From DAIDKA01 sp035506335 (GTDB lineage: Bacteria; Pseudomonadota; Gammaproteobacteria; Steroidobacterales; Steroidobacteraceae), in the NCBI GenBank assembly GCA_035506335.1, contig DATJPN010000112.1, positions 1 to 19,943 on the forward strand: 19,943 nt of DNA. Direction: 5' to 3'. Both the position numbers and the translations under genes were made by a program. Positions 1 to 10,582 of this stretch are shown here, in pieces (positions within the stretch are counted from its first letter, which is position 1; each line of letters opens with the position of its first letter). Below the pieces are notes generated by a model, which was not told where the DNA came from, searched no databases, and saw only the letters and a program-made list of their open reading frames with translations.

Positions 1-777
1 CGGCGTGTTCGGCGGGATGAAGGCACTGCCGGGCAGGTGCAGCCCCATCACTTCCATCAGCATCTGGTTGCTGTTGGCCGTGCCGTAGAAGGTGCAGGTG
101 CCGGCGGAGTGATAGCTGCCGGCCTCGGACTCCAGCAGTTCCTCGCGTCCGACCTTGCCTTCGGCGAAGAGCTTGCGGATGCGCGCCTTCTCCTTGTTCG
201 CGATGCCCGATGGCATGGGCCCGCCGGGCACGAACACGGTGGGCAGGTGCCCGAAGGCCAGCGCCCCGATCAGCAGGCCCGGCACGATCTTGTCGCACAC
301 GCCCAGGCACAGCGTCGCATCGAACATGCCGTGCGCCAGCGACACGCCGGTCGCCATCGCGATCACGTCACGGCTGAACAGCGACAGCTCCATGCCCGGC
401 ATGCCCTGCGTGATGCCGTCGCACATCGCGGGAACGCCGCCGGCCACCTGCGCGGTGGCGCCGGCCTCGCGCGCCGCGGCCCGCAGGATCACCGGGTAGC
501 GCTCGAGCGGCTGGTGGGCCGAGAGCATGTCGTTGTAGGAATTGATGATCGCGATGTTCGGCCAGCGCAGCTCCTTGATCGCCGTCTTGTCGCCCGCGGC
601 GGCGCTGGCGAAGCCGTGGGCCAGGTTCGTGCAGGCCAGTCGCGAGCGGCCGGTGGACCTCTGGGTGGCGGCATCCATGCGCGCCAGGTAGTCATCACGC
701 TCGGCCCAGGAGCGCTCGCGGATCCGTTCGGTGACCTCCACGATCCGCGGATGCACAGATGCCCCGTTTGTGCTCAT
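1..777 (-). CDS. edd: 6-phosphogluconate dehydratase, N-terminal part (cut by window edge)
   Basis: Dehydrates 6-phosphogluconate to 2-keto-3-deoxy-6-phosphogluconate, the first committed step of the Entner-Doudoroff pathway, in the cytosol. The minus strand reads 259 residues from ATG at 777 and runs off the window at base 1, so about 340 residues of the usual ~600 are missing. The protein follows the IlvD/Edd family closely: LACTNLAHGF at about 48-57, NSYNDMLSAHQP at 79-90, GGVPAMCDG at 113-121, GVCDKIVPG at 159-167 and GTCTFYGTAN at 226-235. Cys161 and Cys228 are 67 residues apart, the same spacing as the two 4Fe-4S ligands given for E. coli Edd, and they match those positions. The gene diverges from zwf across a 102-bp gap, which pairs the two oxidative entry steps of the pathway. 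Family assignment is secure; the start could shift a few codons. Confidence 0.95.
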   Translation of the reverse strand, partial: MSTNGASVHPRIVEVTERIRERSWAERDDYLARMDAATQRSTGRSRLACTNLAHGFASAAAGDKTAIKELRWPNIAIINSYNDMLSAHQPLERYPVILRAAAREAGATAQVAGGVPAMCDGITQGMPGMELSLFSRDVIAMATGVSLAHGMFDATLCLGVCDKIVPGLLIGALAFGHLPTVFVPGGPMPSGIANKEKARIRKLFAEGKVGREELLESEAGSYHSAGTCTFYGTANSNQMLMEVMGLHLPGSAFIPPNTP

Positions 778-802
778 GCGTTGCACCAACTCGCGTCATG
801 AA

Positions 803-812
803 ATGTGCACAT
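803..812. promoter_or_regulatory. Perfect 10-bp palindrome in the edd/zwf intergenic region
   Basis: ATGTGCACAT is a perfect palindrome near the edd side of the divergent edd/zwf spacer, followed by TGATCA at 816-821. It could be a regulator site controlling both genes. I do not see the classic HexR operator, and no regulator gene lies next to it in the window. A 10-bp palindrome can occur by chance, so this is tentative. Confidence 0.25.
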
Positions 813-879
813 GGTGATCATTCCTGTGGGGAAATCTGCGTTATTCTGACTATCCGGCAGCATTACGGGCGCGGCAACG

Positions 880-2343
880 ATGCAGAAGCTTGAACCCTTC
901 GACCTGATCCTGTTTGGCGGTACCGGTGATCTTGCCATGCGCAAGCTCCTGCCGGCGCTGTATCGGCGCGTCAGGGCCGGACAGGTCGCCGCCGGGTCGC
1001 GCATCATTTCGGTGGCGCGCAGCGCGCTGACCCGCGACGGCTATCTCGCCGAGGTGGAGAGCAAGTGCCGTCCGTACCTGGGCGCGGGCGAGTTCACGCC
1101 CGAGCACTGGCAGGCCTTCCTGCAGCTCGTCGACTACCTCCCCGTCAACGCCACGGTACCCGAGGACTTCGACGTGCTCGCGGCGAGGTTGAAGGGCAGC
1201 GAGGAGCGGGTCCGCGTCATGTTCCTGTCGATGGCGCCGAGCCTCTTCACCTCCACCTGCGGCAACCTCGGACGCGCCGCCATCGTCACGCCGCGCTCGC
1301 GCGTGGTGCTGGAGAAGCCGCTGGGCCAGGATCGCGCCTCGGCCGAAGCCATCAACCAGCTCGTCGGTTCGATCTTCCAGGAACAGCAGATCTACCGCAT
1401 CGATCACTACCTCGGCAAGGAGACGGTGCAGAACCTGATCGCGCTGCGCTTCGGCAATACACTGTTCGAGCCGCTGTGGCGGCGCGGGCGCATCAGCCAC
1501 GTGCAGATCACGGTCGGCGAGCACGTCGGCGCCGAAGGCCGCGGCGAGTTCTACGACCAGACCGGCGCCATGCGCGACATGGTCCAGAATCACCTGCTGC
1601 AGCTGCTGTGCATCCTCGCGATGGAGCCGCCGATCACCGGGGATGCCGATGCCATGCGCGACGAGAAGCTCAAGGTTCTGCGCGCACTGAAGCCGATGAC
1701 CGAGCAGGACGTGCAGAAGAATACCGTGCGCGGCCAGTACCGCGCCGGCGCCGTCGGCGGCAAGCCCGTCCCCGGTTACCTCGACGAGCCGGGCGTGCCG
1801 GCGGGCAGCATGACCGAGACCTTCGTCGCGCTGAAGGCCGAGATCAACACCTGGCGCTGGGCCGGCGTGCCCTTCTACCTGCGCACCGGCAAGCGCATGC
1901 AGGAGCGGCTGAGTGAAATCGTCGTGACCTTCGAGGACGTGCCGCATTCGATTTTCGAAGCCTCGCACGGCGCGCAGGTGCCGAACCGGCTCGTCATCCG
2001 GCTGCAGCCGGATGAGAGCATCACCCTGACCATTCTCGCGAAGCTGCCGGGCGAGAGCATGCGCCTGCGGCCGGTGGACCTGGCGCTCGACCTCGCCGGC
2101 ACCTTCAAGGAGCGGCCGCTGGATGCCTACGAGCGGTTGCTGATGGACGTGGTGAAGGGCAACCTCACCCTCTTCATGCGCCGGGATGAACTCGATGCCG
2201 CCTGGCGCTGGATCGACCCGATTCGCGAGGGCTGGGCGAACCTCGGCGAGCCGCCCAAGGGCTATACCGCCGGCAGCTGGGGGCCGGCCGCTTCGAGCGC
2301 GCTGATCGGACGCGACGGCTTCGAATGGCATGGCGAAACCTGA
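880..2343 (+). CDS. zwf: Glucose-6-phosphate 1-dehydrogenase
   Basis: Oxidises glucose-6-phosphate to 6-phosphoglucono-lactone with NAD(P)+, in the cytosol; this feeds the Entner-Doudoroff step made by the divergent edd. The 487-residue length is normal for bacterial G6PDH. Visible motifs are the N-terminal nucleotide-binding GGTGDLA at 13-19, EKPLG at 145-149, and the family signature RIDHYLGKE at 173-181, with the substrate-binding His176 and Lys180. RTGKRM lies in the C-terminal domain, as in other family members. No gluconolactonase or aldolase gene follows; the next gene is an unrelated secreted esterase 101 bp downstream. No strong Shine-Dalgarno is seen before the ATG at 880, but the N-terminus MQKLEPFDLILFGGTGD is typical of the family, so the start is probably right. 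Confidence 0.97.
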   Translation: MQKLEPFDLILFGGTGDLAMRKLLPALYRRVRAGQVAAGSRIISVARSALTRDGYLAEVESKCRPYLGAGEFTPEHWQAFLQLVDYLPVNATVPEDFDVLAARLKGSEERVRVMFLSMAPSLFTSTCGNLGRAAIVTPRSRVVLEKPLGQDRASAEAINQLVGSIFQEQQIYRIDHYLGKETVQNLIALRFGNTLFEPLWRRGRISHVQITVGEHVGAEGRGEFYDQTGAMRDMVQNHLLQLLCILAMEPPITGDADAMRDEKLKVLRALKPMTEQDVQKNTVRGQYRAGAVGGKPVPGYLDEPGVPAGSMTETFVALKAEINTWRWAGVPFYLRTGKRMQERLSEIVVTFEDVPHSIFEASHGAQVPNRLVIRLQPDESITLTILAKLPGESMRLRPVDLALDLAGTFKERPLDAYERLLMDVVKGNLTLFMRRDELDAAWRWIDPIREGWANLGEPPKGYTAGSWGPAASSALIGRDGFEWHGET

Positions 2344-2444
2344 AGGTGGGGGATCCCTGGCGCTGCAAGATCCGTTCGCAATTCCTGAACCAAATATAAA
2401 TCAAGGGCCTATACCTGTCGCGGGAAGGCAAGGGAGGGGGAAAC

Positions 2445-3998
<1,554 letters not shown>

Positions 3999-4032
3999 GC
4001 GGGCGGATCCCCCGACTTGCCATCTCCGGACT

Positions 4033-4048
4033 GGCCGCCCTTGCGGCC
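4033..4048. other. GC-rich hairpin downstream of the esterase gene
   Basis: GGCCGC-CCTT-GCGGCC forms a perfect 6-bp stem with a 4-nt loop, 34 bp after the esterase stop codon. No T-run follows, so it is not a classic intrinsic terminator. It may still slow transcription or stabilise the 3' end of the esterase message. The rest of the 160-bp gap up to the aldo/keto reductase shows no gene. Confidence 0.3.
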
Positions 4049-4099
4049 CTGCTCGTCGCGCGTTTCACGTTCAGGGACATGGCCCCAGGCCTCTCACCC

Positions 4100-4105
4100 T
4101 TGACA
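4100..4105 (+). promoter_or_regulatory. Possible -35 element for the aldo/keto reductase operon
   Basis: A perfect TTGACA lies 54 bp before the ATG at 4159, in the only sizeable gap upstream of this operon. No convincing -10 hexamer stands 16-18 bp downstream (bases 4122-4129 read roughly cagagtct), so the promoter call is weak. Confidence 0.2.
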
Positions 4106-4158
4106 GCGCCTTTCAATCAAGCAGAGTCTGCTGCGGATTCCCGATTTGAAGGACGCCC

Positions 4159-5150
<992 letters not shown>

Positions 5151-5154
<4 letters not shown>

Positions 5155-5849
5155 AATACCCTGCCGCGGTCCGATCCGGTCTGCTGGGCCTCCTGTTTGC
5201 GCTGGCCGCCGCGGCGCATGCCCAGACCGCTCGAGCCGAGGCGTGGACCGAGGGCCGGCATTTCGAAGTCATCAGCCCGGCGCAACGGACCACGGTTCCG
5301 GCGGGCAAGGTCGAAGTCATGGAGGTGTTCTCCTACGGCTGCATCGCCTGCAACGCCTTCCAGCCGGCGATCGCCGCGCTGGAGCGCAGCCTCCCCGCGA
5401 ATGCGCAGATGGTCTTCCTGCCCGCCTCCTTCAACCCCGCCGAGGACTGGCCGATGTTGCAGCGCGCGTACTTCACGGCGCAGGCCCTGGGTGTGGCATC
5501 GCGCACCCACCAGGGCATGTTCGATGCGGTGTGGAAGACCGGGGAGCTCGGGATCAGCGATCCGGCCACCCGTCGGCTGAAGAACCCGCAGCCCTCGATC
5601 GAGGCCGCCGCGAAATGCTACGAGCATCTGGCCGGCATCAGACCGGAGGTGTTTCTCGCCACCGCGAGATCCTTCGCCGTGGACCTGAAGATGCATGCCG
5701 CCGACGCGCAGATCGAGGCCATGCATGTGCCGAGCACCCCCTGCATCGTCGTGAACGGCAAGTACCGCATCGTCATGGATTCCCTGCAGAGCCAGGACGA
5801 TCTGAACGGCCTCGTCCGCTACCTCGTGGACCGGGAGAGTCGACACTGA
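5151..5849 (+). CDS. Exported DsbA-family thiol:disulfide protein with CIAC active site
   Basis: Thioredoxin-fold protein of the DsbA family, expected in the periplasm, where it would oxidise or isomerise protein disulfides. It has 232 residues with a signal peptide (hydrophobic 9-22, cleavage near AHA-Q at 22-25). The redox motif is FSYGCIAC, Cys64 and Cys67. The matching cis-proline loop is VPSTPC, Pro197. The dipeptide between the cysteines is IA rather than the PH of classic DsbA. An additional Cys198 directly follows the cis-Pro, and Cys206-region residues match the family (VVNGKYRI). It overlaps the preceding reductase gene by 4 bp and runs into the amidohydrolase start, so it sits inside a metabolic operon rather than with other dsb genes. 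Family is clear; partner proteins are unknown. Confidence 0.88.
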
Positions 5850-7171
5850 ACGGGATCCTGATCCGCGGCGCGTACGTCATGACGATGAACGCGCGGGGGC
5901 AGGACATCGCCGCGGGCGACGTGCACGTCGACGGCCGGAACATCGTGGCGGTGGGCACGGATCTTGCGGCGCCGGGGGCGCAGATCCTCGACGGCCGGGG
6001 CATGATCCTCCTTCCGGGCCTGATCGATGCGCACACCCACCTGTGGACCTCGCAGATGCGGGGGCATTTCGGCAGCACGCCGCAGAGCACCTATTTCAAG
6101 GTGCGCAACCGGCTTGCGGACGGCTACGAACCTCAGGACATGTACGACGGCACGCGGCTCGGCGCGGCCGAGGCGCTCGCATCCGGGATCACGACGGTCG
6201 TCGACTTCTGCCACAACCTGCGCAGCCGTGGGTTCGCGGACGCCTGCCTGCGGGCGCTCGAGGAGACGGGCATCCGCGGCCGGTTCCTGTTCGGCGCCTC
6301 GACGCGCGCGGCGCCCGGCGAGGTGATCGATCTGGCGGCACTCGAGACCCTGCACGCACAGTGGGCCGGTGTCACCGACGGAGCACCGCTCACCCTCGGC
6401 CTCGCCTGGCGGGGACCTCACGGCATCACCTCGCTGGATCCGGCCGCCCGCGCCGCGCCGGTGCTCTCCGTCGCCCGGGAGGAGTTCGCCACGGCGCGGA
6501 AGCTGAGGATTCCGATCGCCGTGCACGTGAGCGGCCATACGGCCAAGTCGACCTTCGATGCGCTGCGCGAGCACGATTTCCTGGGGTCCGACGTGCAGCT
6601 GGTGCACTTCAGCGATGCCTCGCCCGCGGACATCGCGCTGGCCGCGCAGACCGGCGCGGCGCTCGCGCTCACTCCGCTTACCGAACTGCGGGTGGGGTAC
6701 GGGCTGACGCGGCTCGGCGACTACCTCGAGGGCGGCATGCGCGTAGGCCTGGGTGTCGACTCGAACTCCCTCGCGGGCGGCGCGAACCTGTTCGGCGTGA
6801 TGAAGCTGTTCCAGCTCCTCGAGAACGGGCGGCGGGCCGACGAGCTCGGCATCGGCGCGCGGCGGCTGCTGGAACTGGCGACCATCGAGGGGGCGCGATC
6901 CCTCGGCCTCGATGGGGAACTCGGCTCCATCGAAGCGGGCAAACGCGCGGATCTGATCCTCGTCAGCACCCGCGCACTCAATCTGGGAAACTTCGGCGGC
7001 GACCCGGCACACCTGCTGGTGGAGGCAGCGCAGCCCGCGAACGTCGATACCGTGATCGTCGACGGCCGTATCCTCAAGCGCCATGGTGAACTGACGGCGC
7101 TTGATTCGGCGCAGGTTCTACGCGCCGCGGAAGCGTCCATCGCCGGAATTCTCAACCGCGTAGAGTCCTGA
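5846..7171 (+). CDS. Cytosolic amidohydrolase (deaminase/chlorohydrolase type), probable CTG start
   Basis: Metal-dependent amidohydrolase of the SAH/MTA deaminase, TrzN and guanine deaminase branch, hydrolysing C-N or similar bonds on a ring or amide substrate. With a start at 5846 it has 441 residues. Metal ligands visible are His63 and His65 in DAHTHLW, His227 in AVHVSG, His254 in LVHFSD and Asp305 in GLGVDSNS. No signal peptide is seen. The N-terminal strand LNGILIRGAYVMTMN is needed for the fold but begins before the first ATG (5879). The only start with a ribosome site is CTG at 5846, six bases after gggagag, and it overlaps the stop of the DsbA-like gene. If ATG 5879 is used instead, 11 residues of the first strand are lost. 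The substrate is unknown. The VOC gene follows 13 bp later. Confidence 0.85.
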   Translation: MNGILIRGAYVMTMNARGQDIAAGDVHVDGRNIVAVGTDLAAPGAQILDGRGMILLPGLIDAHTHLWTSQMRGHFGSTPQSTYFKVRNRLADGYEPQDMYDGTRLGAAEALASGITTVVDFCHNLRSRGFADACLRALEETGIRGRFLFGASTRAAPGEVIDLAALETLHAQWAGVTDGAPLTLGLAWRGPHGITSLDPAARAAPVLSVAREEFATARKLRIPIAVHVSGHTAKSTFDALREHDFLGSDVQLVHFSDASPADIALAAQTGAALALTPLTELRVGYGLTRLGDYLEGGMRVGLGVDSNSLAGGANLFGVMKLFQLLENGRRADELGIGARRLLELATIEGARSLGLDGELGSIEAGKRADLILVSTRALNLGNFGGDPAHLLVEAAQPANVDTVIVDGRILKRHGELTALDSAQVLRAAEASIAGILNRVES

Positions 7172-7184
7172 CAAGGGGGGGCTC

Positions 7185-7595
7185 ATGCTCAGCTACGTCT
7201 GTCTCGGCACCAACGACCTCGAAGGGGCGAAGCGCTTCTACGACGCGGTGCTGGGGGCCCTGGGGATGCGCCGCTGCGTGACCGGGGATCCGGCCTGGGA
7301 CCGGGTTTCGGCCGGCTGGGGCCTGTACGAACATGACGGCCTCGAAGAGCTCGCGGTGTGGGTGGGGACACCGTTCGACCAACGCCAGGCGAGCGCCGGC
7401 AACGGGACCATGGTGGCCTTCCGGGCCGGCTCCCGGCAGGAGGTCGACCGCTTCCACGCGGCGGCCCTGGCCCATGGCGGCACCTCGGAAGGCGCGCCGG
7501 GTCTGCGGCCGCAATACGAAAGCAACTTCTACGCGGCCTACGTGCGCGACGCGGACGGCAACAAGCTGGCCGCGGTGTGCCGCAGTCCGGCTTGA
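7185..7595 (+). CDS. VOC family (glyoxalase/dioxygenase-fold) protein
   Basis: Small single-domain vicinal oxygen chelate protein of 136 residues, cytosolic. It begins MLSYVCLGTNDLEGAKRFYD, typical of the fold, and ends YVRDADGNKLAAVCR. In metal-using relatives the first His lies near the position of Tyr4 here and the last Glu near the Ala in NKLAAV, so two usual metal ligands appear absent. It may therefore bind a ligand without metal, or act differently from glyoxalase I. A strong ribosome site (aaggggggg) precedes the ATG. It is the last gene of the reductase/DsbA/amidohydrolase operon and ends 4 bp from the convergent SDR stop. Confidence 0.85.
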   Translation: MLSYVCLGTNDLEGAKRFYDAVLGALGMRRCVTGDPAWDRVSAGWGLYEHDGLEELAVWVGTPFDQRQASAGNGTMVAFRAGSRQEVDRFHAAALAHGGTSEGAPGLRPQYESNFYAAYVRDADGNKLAAVCRSPA

Positions 7596-7599
7596 GACA

Positions 7600-8454
7600 T
7601 CAGAACGCGCTCTTCACGACGCCGCCGTCGACCCGTAGCGCGGCTCCGGTCGTCGCCGAGGACAGGGGGCTGGCCACGTAGGCTACGAGGGAGGCCACCT
7701 CCTCGGTGCGCGCGAAGCGCTTGATCAGCGAGGTGGGCCGCTGCTTCGCGAAGAACTGCTCTTCCACGTCGGCCAGCGACCGGCCGCCGAAACGGCCTGC
7801 AGCGCGCGGGTCGGCGGCATCCAGCGTCGGGCCGGGCAGGATACTGTTGACGGTCACGCCGGTCTTCGCACAACCCTCCGCGATGCCGCGCGCCACCGCG
7901 ATCTGGGCGGCCTTGCTCATGCCGTACTGCACGCTGTCGGCCGGTATCTGCAGGGCGCTTTCACTGGAGATGAAGATGATCCGTCCCCAGTTGCGCTGCT
8001 TCATGCCCGGCAGATACAGGCGCGACAGGCGCACGCCGGACATCACGTTCAGGTCGAAGGTCTGGTACCAGTCCGCGTCGGTCGACTGCGTGAACTCGTG
8101 CGGCAGGTAACGGCCGACGTTGTTGACCAGGATGTCGACGTTCGGGAAGGCCTGCCCGAGCCGCGCGATGTCCTCGGCCTTGCTCATGTCGGCCGCGAAA
8201 CCCAGCGGCGCCTTGCCCGTGGCCTGTTTCAGCGAGGCAATGGCCCGGTCCACGCTGCCCTGGGTGCGGCCGTTGATGATGACCTGGGCCCCTTCGGCGA
8301 GCAGCACCCGGGCGATGCCGTAGCCGATGCCGCCGGTACTCCCGGTCACGAGCGCGGTCTTGCCCTGAAGCTGCAGGTCCATCGCCTGCACCGTGGCAGC
8401 CGCGAGCATGAGTACGGGCAAAGCCAGGGAAATCCGCAACGACATGGCCTTCAT
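7600..8454 (-). CDS. SDR-family oxidoreductase with an N-terminal signal-peptide-like leader
   Basis: Short-chain dehydrogenase/reductase of 284 residues using NAD(P)(H). Classical motifs are complete: TGSTGGIG at 37-44 (cofactor), NNVG at 111-114, catalytic Ser about 163-164 in IFISSES, and YGMSK with Tyr177 and Lys181. Before the enzyme domain lies a leader with a basic start (MKAMSLR), a hydrophobic core at about 8-20 and a TVQA cleavage-like end, directly followed by MDLQLQGKTALVTG, which is how most cytosolic SDRs begin. A good ribosome site (aaaggggg) stands before the ATG at 8454, so the leader is probably translated. Met25 at 8382 is the alternative, cytosolic start. It lies downstream of the permease on the same strand, 61 bp away. 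Confidence 0.88.
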   Translation of the reverse strand: MKAMSLRISLALPVLMLAAATVQAMDLQLQGKTALVTGSTGGIGYGIARVLLAEGAQVIINGRTQGSVDRAIASLKQATGKAPLGFAADMSKAEDIARLGQAFPNVDILVNNVGRYLPHEFTQSTDADWYQTFDLNVMSGVRLSRLYLPGMKQRNWGRIIFISSESALQIPADSVQYGMSKAAQIAVARGIAEGCAKTGVTVNSILPGPTLDAADPRAAGRFGGRSLADVEEQFFAKQRPTSLIKRFARTEEVASLVAYVASPLSSATTGAALRVDGGVVKSAF

Positions 8455-8473
8455 GGTCCACCCCCTTTCAAGG

Positions 8474-8489
8474 CGGCATCATAATGCCG
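8474..8489. other. Hairpin between the permease and SDR genes
   Basis: CGGCAT-CATA-ATGCCG is a perfect 6-bp inverted repeat with a 4-nt loop inside the 61-bp gap. No T-run follows on the minus strand; the stem stands about 10 bases before the SDR ribosome site. It could partly separate expression of the two genes, or be chance. Confidence 0.25.
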
Positions 8490-8515
8490 TCAGGCCGGCA
8501 TCGCAGGCCAGGCAC

Positions 8516-9931
8516 TCACTCGACCGTATGCGTATCGACATCCACGGGCCCGGCCATCCGCCACCCCCGCGGGCGGCGCAGGAGCACGAACCGGTAGTAG
8601 AGGTAGCTCGCGGTGAAGATCCCGAGCCAGAGCACGAGGGACGGCCGCCCGACGTCCCGATCGAGCCACTGGGCCGTGACTTCGCCTGCCACGATGAAGA
8701 TCCCGACCACGGGCACCAGCGGGTACAGCGGCGTCCGGTACGCGGCGTCGCGCGTGCGCCCGCTGCGGCGGCCGCTGATGCAGCCCCACAGATAGAACAT
8801 CGTCATGAACGTCAGGTTGCCGGCCAGCATCATGATCTTGATCTTCATCGACAGGAGTGTGGCCAGTGCCGTGACCCCGCCGATCAGCAGCAGCGCGACC
8901 CAGGGCGCATCGGTCCGCGAGATCAGGTGCATCAGGAGGCGATTCAGGCGCGGATGGAACAGCGCCGTGCGCCCCATGCTGAACACGTTGCGGCCGATGC
9001 CGATGAATCCGGCGAGCGTCGCGTTGAAGATCGCGACCGCGATGGACAGGGAGATGAACTTCATCCCGAAGGCCGGCAGGTACTGCTTCAGGAACTCCTC
9101 GAACGGCGCGCTGGCGCCGAGCACCTGTTTGAGGTCGTGCGAGCCGACGATCGTGCCGGCCACCGGCGCCGTCTCCAGGAACACCGTGGCCAGGAAGGAC
9201 AGGATCATGATGCGGCCGACCGTACTGGGGTGGCGCATGTCTTCGCTGAAGAACAGCGCCTGGTTGGAGCCGGCGATCGCCCAGGAGGCGCTGGTGCTGG
9301 CGAGCGCCATGGCGCCGAGGCCGACCCCGACCCATCCGCCGTTGCGGACGGTCACGGGATGCGCCATCAGTTCATGGACGCCGGGCTGCACGTGGGCGGC
9401 GCCGAGGACGGCCACGAGCAGCAGCGCGAGCACCTCGATCAGCAGGAACAGGCCCGTGATCCTTTCGTTCGAGCGGATGTTGAGCATCGCGAGGAACGTG
9501 ACGACGAAAATCGTGGCGTACGTGACGGCATCGTCCTCGAGGCCCGGGAACAGGGGCCGCAGGTAGATCGCGATCCCGACGGCGGAGGTGTTCAGGAACA
9601 GCGGCAGGGAGACGAGGCTCGCGACATAGGTCGTGGCACCGGCCCAGTCCCCGATCGCATGCCCGATGGCGGCGTAGTCATAACCCGCGGTCGGATAGGC
9701 CGATCCGAGCTCGGCGGTCATCGAGGTCTGGAAGTAATTGATCGCACCGCCGAGCAGGAATGCGAGGATGGCGCCGCTCCCGGCCTGCTGGATGATCGTG
9801 CCGCCGGATACGAAGATCGACACCCCCGGGGAGAGCACCGAGAGGGTGAGGATGATGACGCCGAAGCCGGACAGGGTGCGGTGGAACCGCGGTGGGGCAT
9901 CGCTCGCGGGCGTGGTGGTTTCGGGATCCAT
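8516..9931 (-). CDS. APC-superfamily amino acid/amine permease
   Basis: Inner-membrane secondary transporter of the amino acid-polyamine-organocation superfamily, 471 residues with about 12 hydrophobic segments (for example about 22-44, 52-70, 100-125, 136-152, 158-180, 198-217, 240-262, 290-312, 343-361, 366-384, 403-422, 430-450). Features typical of the family are the GSGAILAFLLGG second helix, the PTAGYDYAAIG loop and the SEDMRHPSTVGR cytosolic loop. The reading frame stays open further upstream, but the start is placed at ATG 9931, because the added 81 residues would overlap the divergent Tat gene and do not look like a transporter N-terminus. No Shine-Dalgarno is seen; a TATACT box lies 14 bases ahead. 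The substrate is likely an amino acid, amine or similar small cation, but this is inferred from family only. Confidence 0.92.
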   Translation of the reverse strand: MDPETTTPASDAPPRFHRTLSGFGVIILTLSVLSPGVSIFVSGGTIIQQAGSGAILAFLLGGAINYFQTSMTAELGSAYPTAGYDYAAIGHAIGDWAGATTYVASLVSLPLFLNTSAVGIAIYLRPLFPGLEDDAVTYATIFVVTFLAMLNIRSNERITGLFLLIEVLALLLVAVLGAAHVQPGVHELMAHPVTVRNGGWVGVGLGAMALASTSASWAIAGSNQALFFSEDMRHPSTVGRIMILSFLATVFLETAPVAGTIVGSHDLKQVLGASAPFEEFLKQYLPAFGMKFISLSIAVAIFNATLAGFIGIGRNVFSMGRTALFHPRLNRLLMHLISRTDAPWVALLLIGGVTALATLLSMKIKIMMLAGNLTFMTMFYLWGCISGRRSGRTRDAAYRTPLYPLVPVVGIFIVAGEVTAQWLDRDVGRPSLVLWLGIFTASYLYYRFVLLRRPRGWRMAGPVDVDTHTVE

Positions 9932-9944
9932 CGTTGCAGCGGAT

Positions 9945-9950
9945 AGTATA
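9945..9950 (-). promoter_or_regulatory. Probable -10 box of the permease gene (near-leaderless message)
   Basis: On the minus strand these bases read TATACT, five of six matches to TATAAT, 14 bases ahead of the permease ATG at 9931. Transcription would start near 9938, leaving a leader of about 7 nt, and no ribosome site is present. No good -35 is visible 17 bp upstream. The site includes the palindrome GTATAC (9946-9951) in the divergent spacer, so it may also serve the plus-strand gene. Confidence 0.4.
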
Positions 9951-9998
9951 CGGTGGTACTTAAGCTCCCGGATCATCGAAACCGGGTCGGGGGGAGAG

Positions 9999-10547
9999 AT
10001 GAGCGCAACGACTGCGATTCCGCGCCGCGAGTTCCTCGGGGCATCCGGCGTGCTCACCGGCCTCATCGCCGTGGGAAGTCCGCTGGCGCTGCTGGTGCCG
10101 GGCCGCGCCTGGGCGCTGGATCTGAAGGTCCTCTCGAGTGCCGAAGGGGCGTCGCTCATGGCCGTGGCGCGCACGCTCGCGCCCCACGACAGGCTCGATG
10201 ATGCGGCCTATGCGCTCGTCGTGCAGTCCCTGGACGCCGATGCCGCCGGGGATGCGGCGACCCTGGAACTGCTGCGCGGCGGCGTCCGCCAGCTCGGATC
10301 GGCCTTCCCGACCGCCGCGGAGCCCTCACGGGTCGCGGCGCTGAAGGCCATCGAAACATCGGCCTTCTTCAGGACCCTGCGGACGAAGACCCTCGGCACG
10401 CTCTACGCGACACCGCTCGCCTATGCCTACTTCGGCTATGAAGGCGAGGCCTTCTCCAAGGGCGGCTACCTGCTGCGCGGCTTCAATGACCTGCGCTGGC
10501 TGCCCGAGGTGCCTCTCGAGGACAGCGGTCCGATGCCCGGCGCCTGA
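9999..10547 (+). CDS. Tat-exported small subunit of a GMC dehydrogenase (gluconate 2-dehydrogenase subunit 3 type)
   Basis: Small partner subunit for the GMC flavoprotein encoded 35 bp downstream, exported to the periplasm by the Tat pathway. The 182-residue protein starts MSATTAIPRREFLG; the twin arginines are Arg9 and Arg10, followed by a hydrophobic stretch at 16-34 and a likely cleavage at AWA-L near 39. The C-terminal half holds YFGYEGEAFSKGGYLLRG, which matches the pattern of the Gluconate_2-dh3 family. In known enzymes of this type the small subunit's Tat signal carries the folded, signal-less flavoprotein across the membrane. The start is set at ATG 9999 by the ribosome site ggggggagag; the frame is open further upstream but that overlaps the permease gene. 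No cysteines are present. Confidence 0.88.
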   Translation: MSATTAIPRREFLGASGVLTGLIAVGSPLALLVPGRAWALDLKVLSSAEGASLMAVARTLAPHDRLDDAAYALVVQSLDADAAGDAATLELLRGGVRQLGSAFPTAAEPSRVAALKAIETSAFFRTLRTKTLGTLYATPLAYAYFGYEGEAFSKGGYLLRGFNDLRWLPEVPLEDSGPMPGA

Positions 10548-10582
10548 AGAGCACGCAACACATTCCGGCAGAAGGGGGATAT

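Noticed and set aside
37..801. Long plus-strand open frame of 254 codons
   Set aside because: It is antisense to edd, whose minus-strand protein matches the family throughout; the plus reading has biased, low-complexity composition.
850..2331. 493-codon minus-strand open frame opposite zwf
   Set aside because: Composition is rich in Arg, His, Ala and Gln with no known motif; the plus strand encodes a full G6PDH.
4033..4048. Hairpin as an intrinsic terminator
   Set aside because: No T-run follows the stem, so I list it only as a hairpin.
8393..9946. 517-codon plus-strand open frame opposite the permease
   Set aside because: Shadow frame dominated by Arg, His, Asp, Glu and Gly; the minus strand shows a 12-helix transporter.
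9932..10174. N-terminal extension of the permease frame
   Set aside because: It would overlap the Tat-signal gene, adds non-transporter sequence, and ATG 9931 gives a normal APC length.
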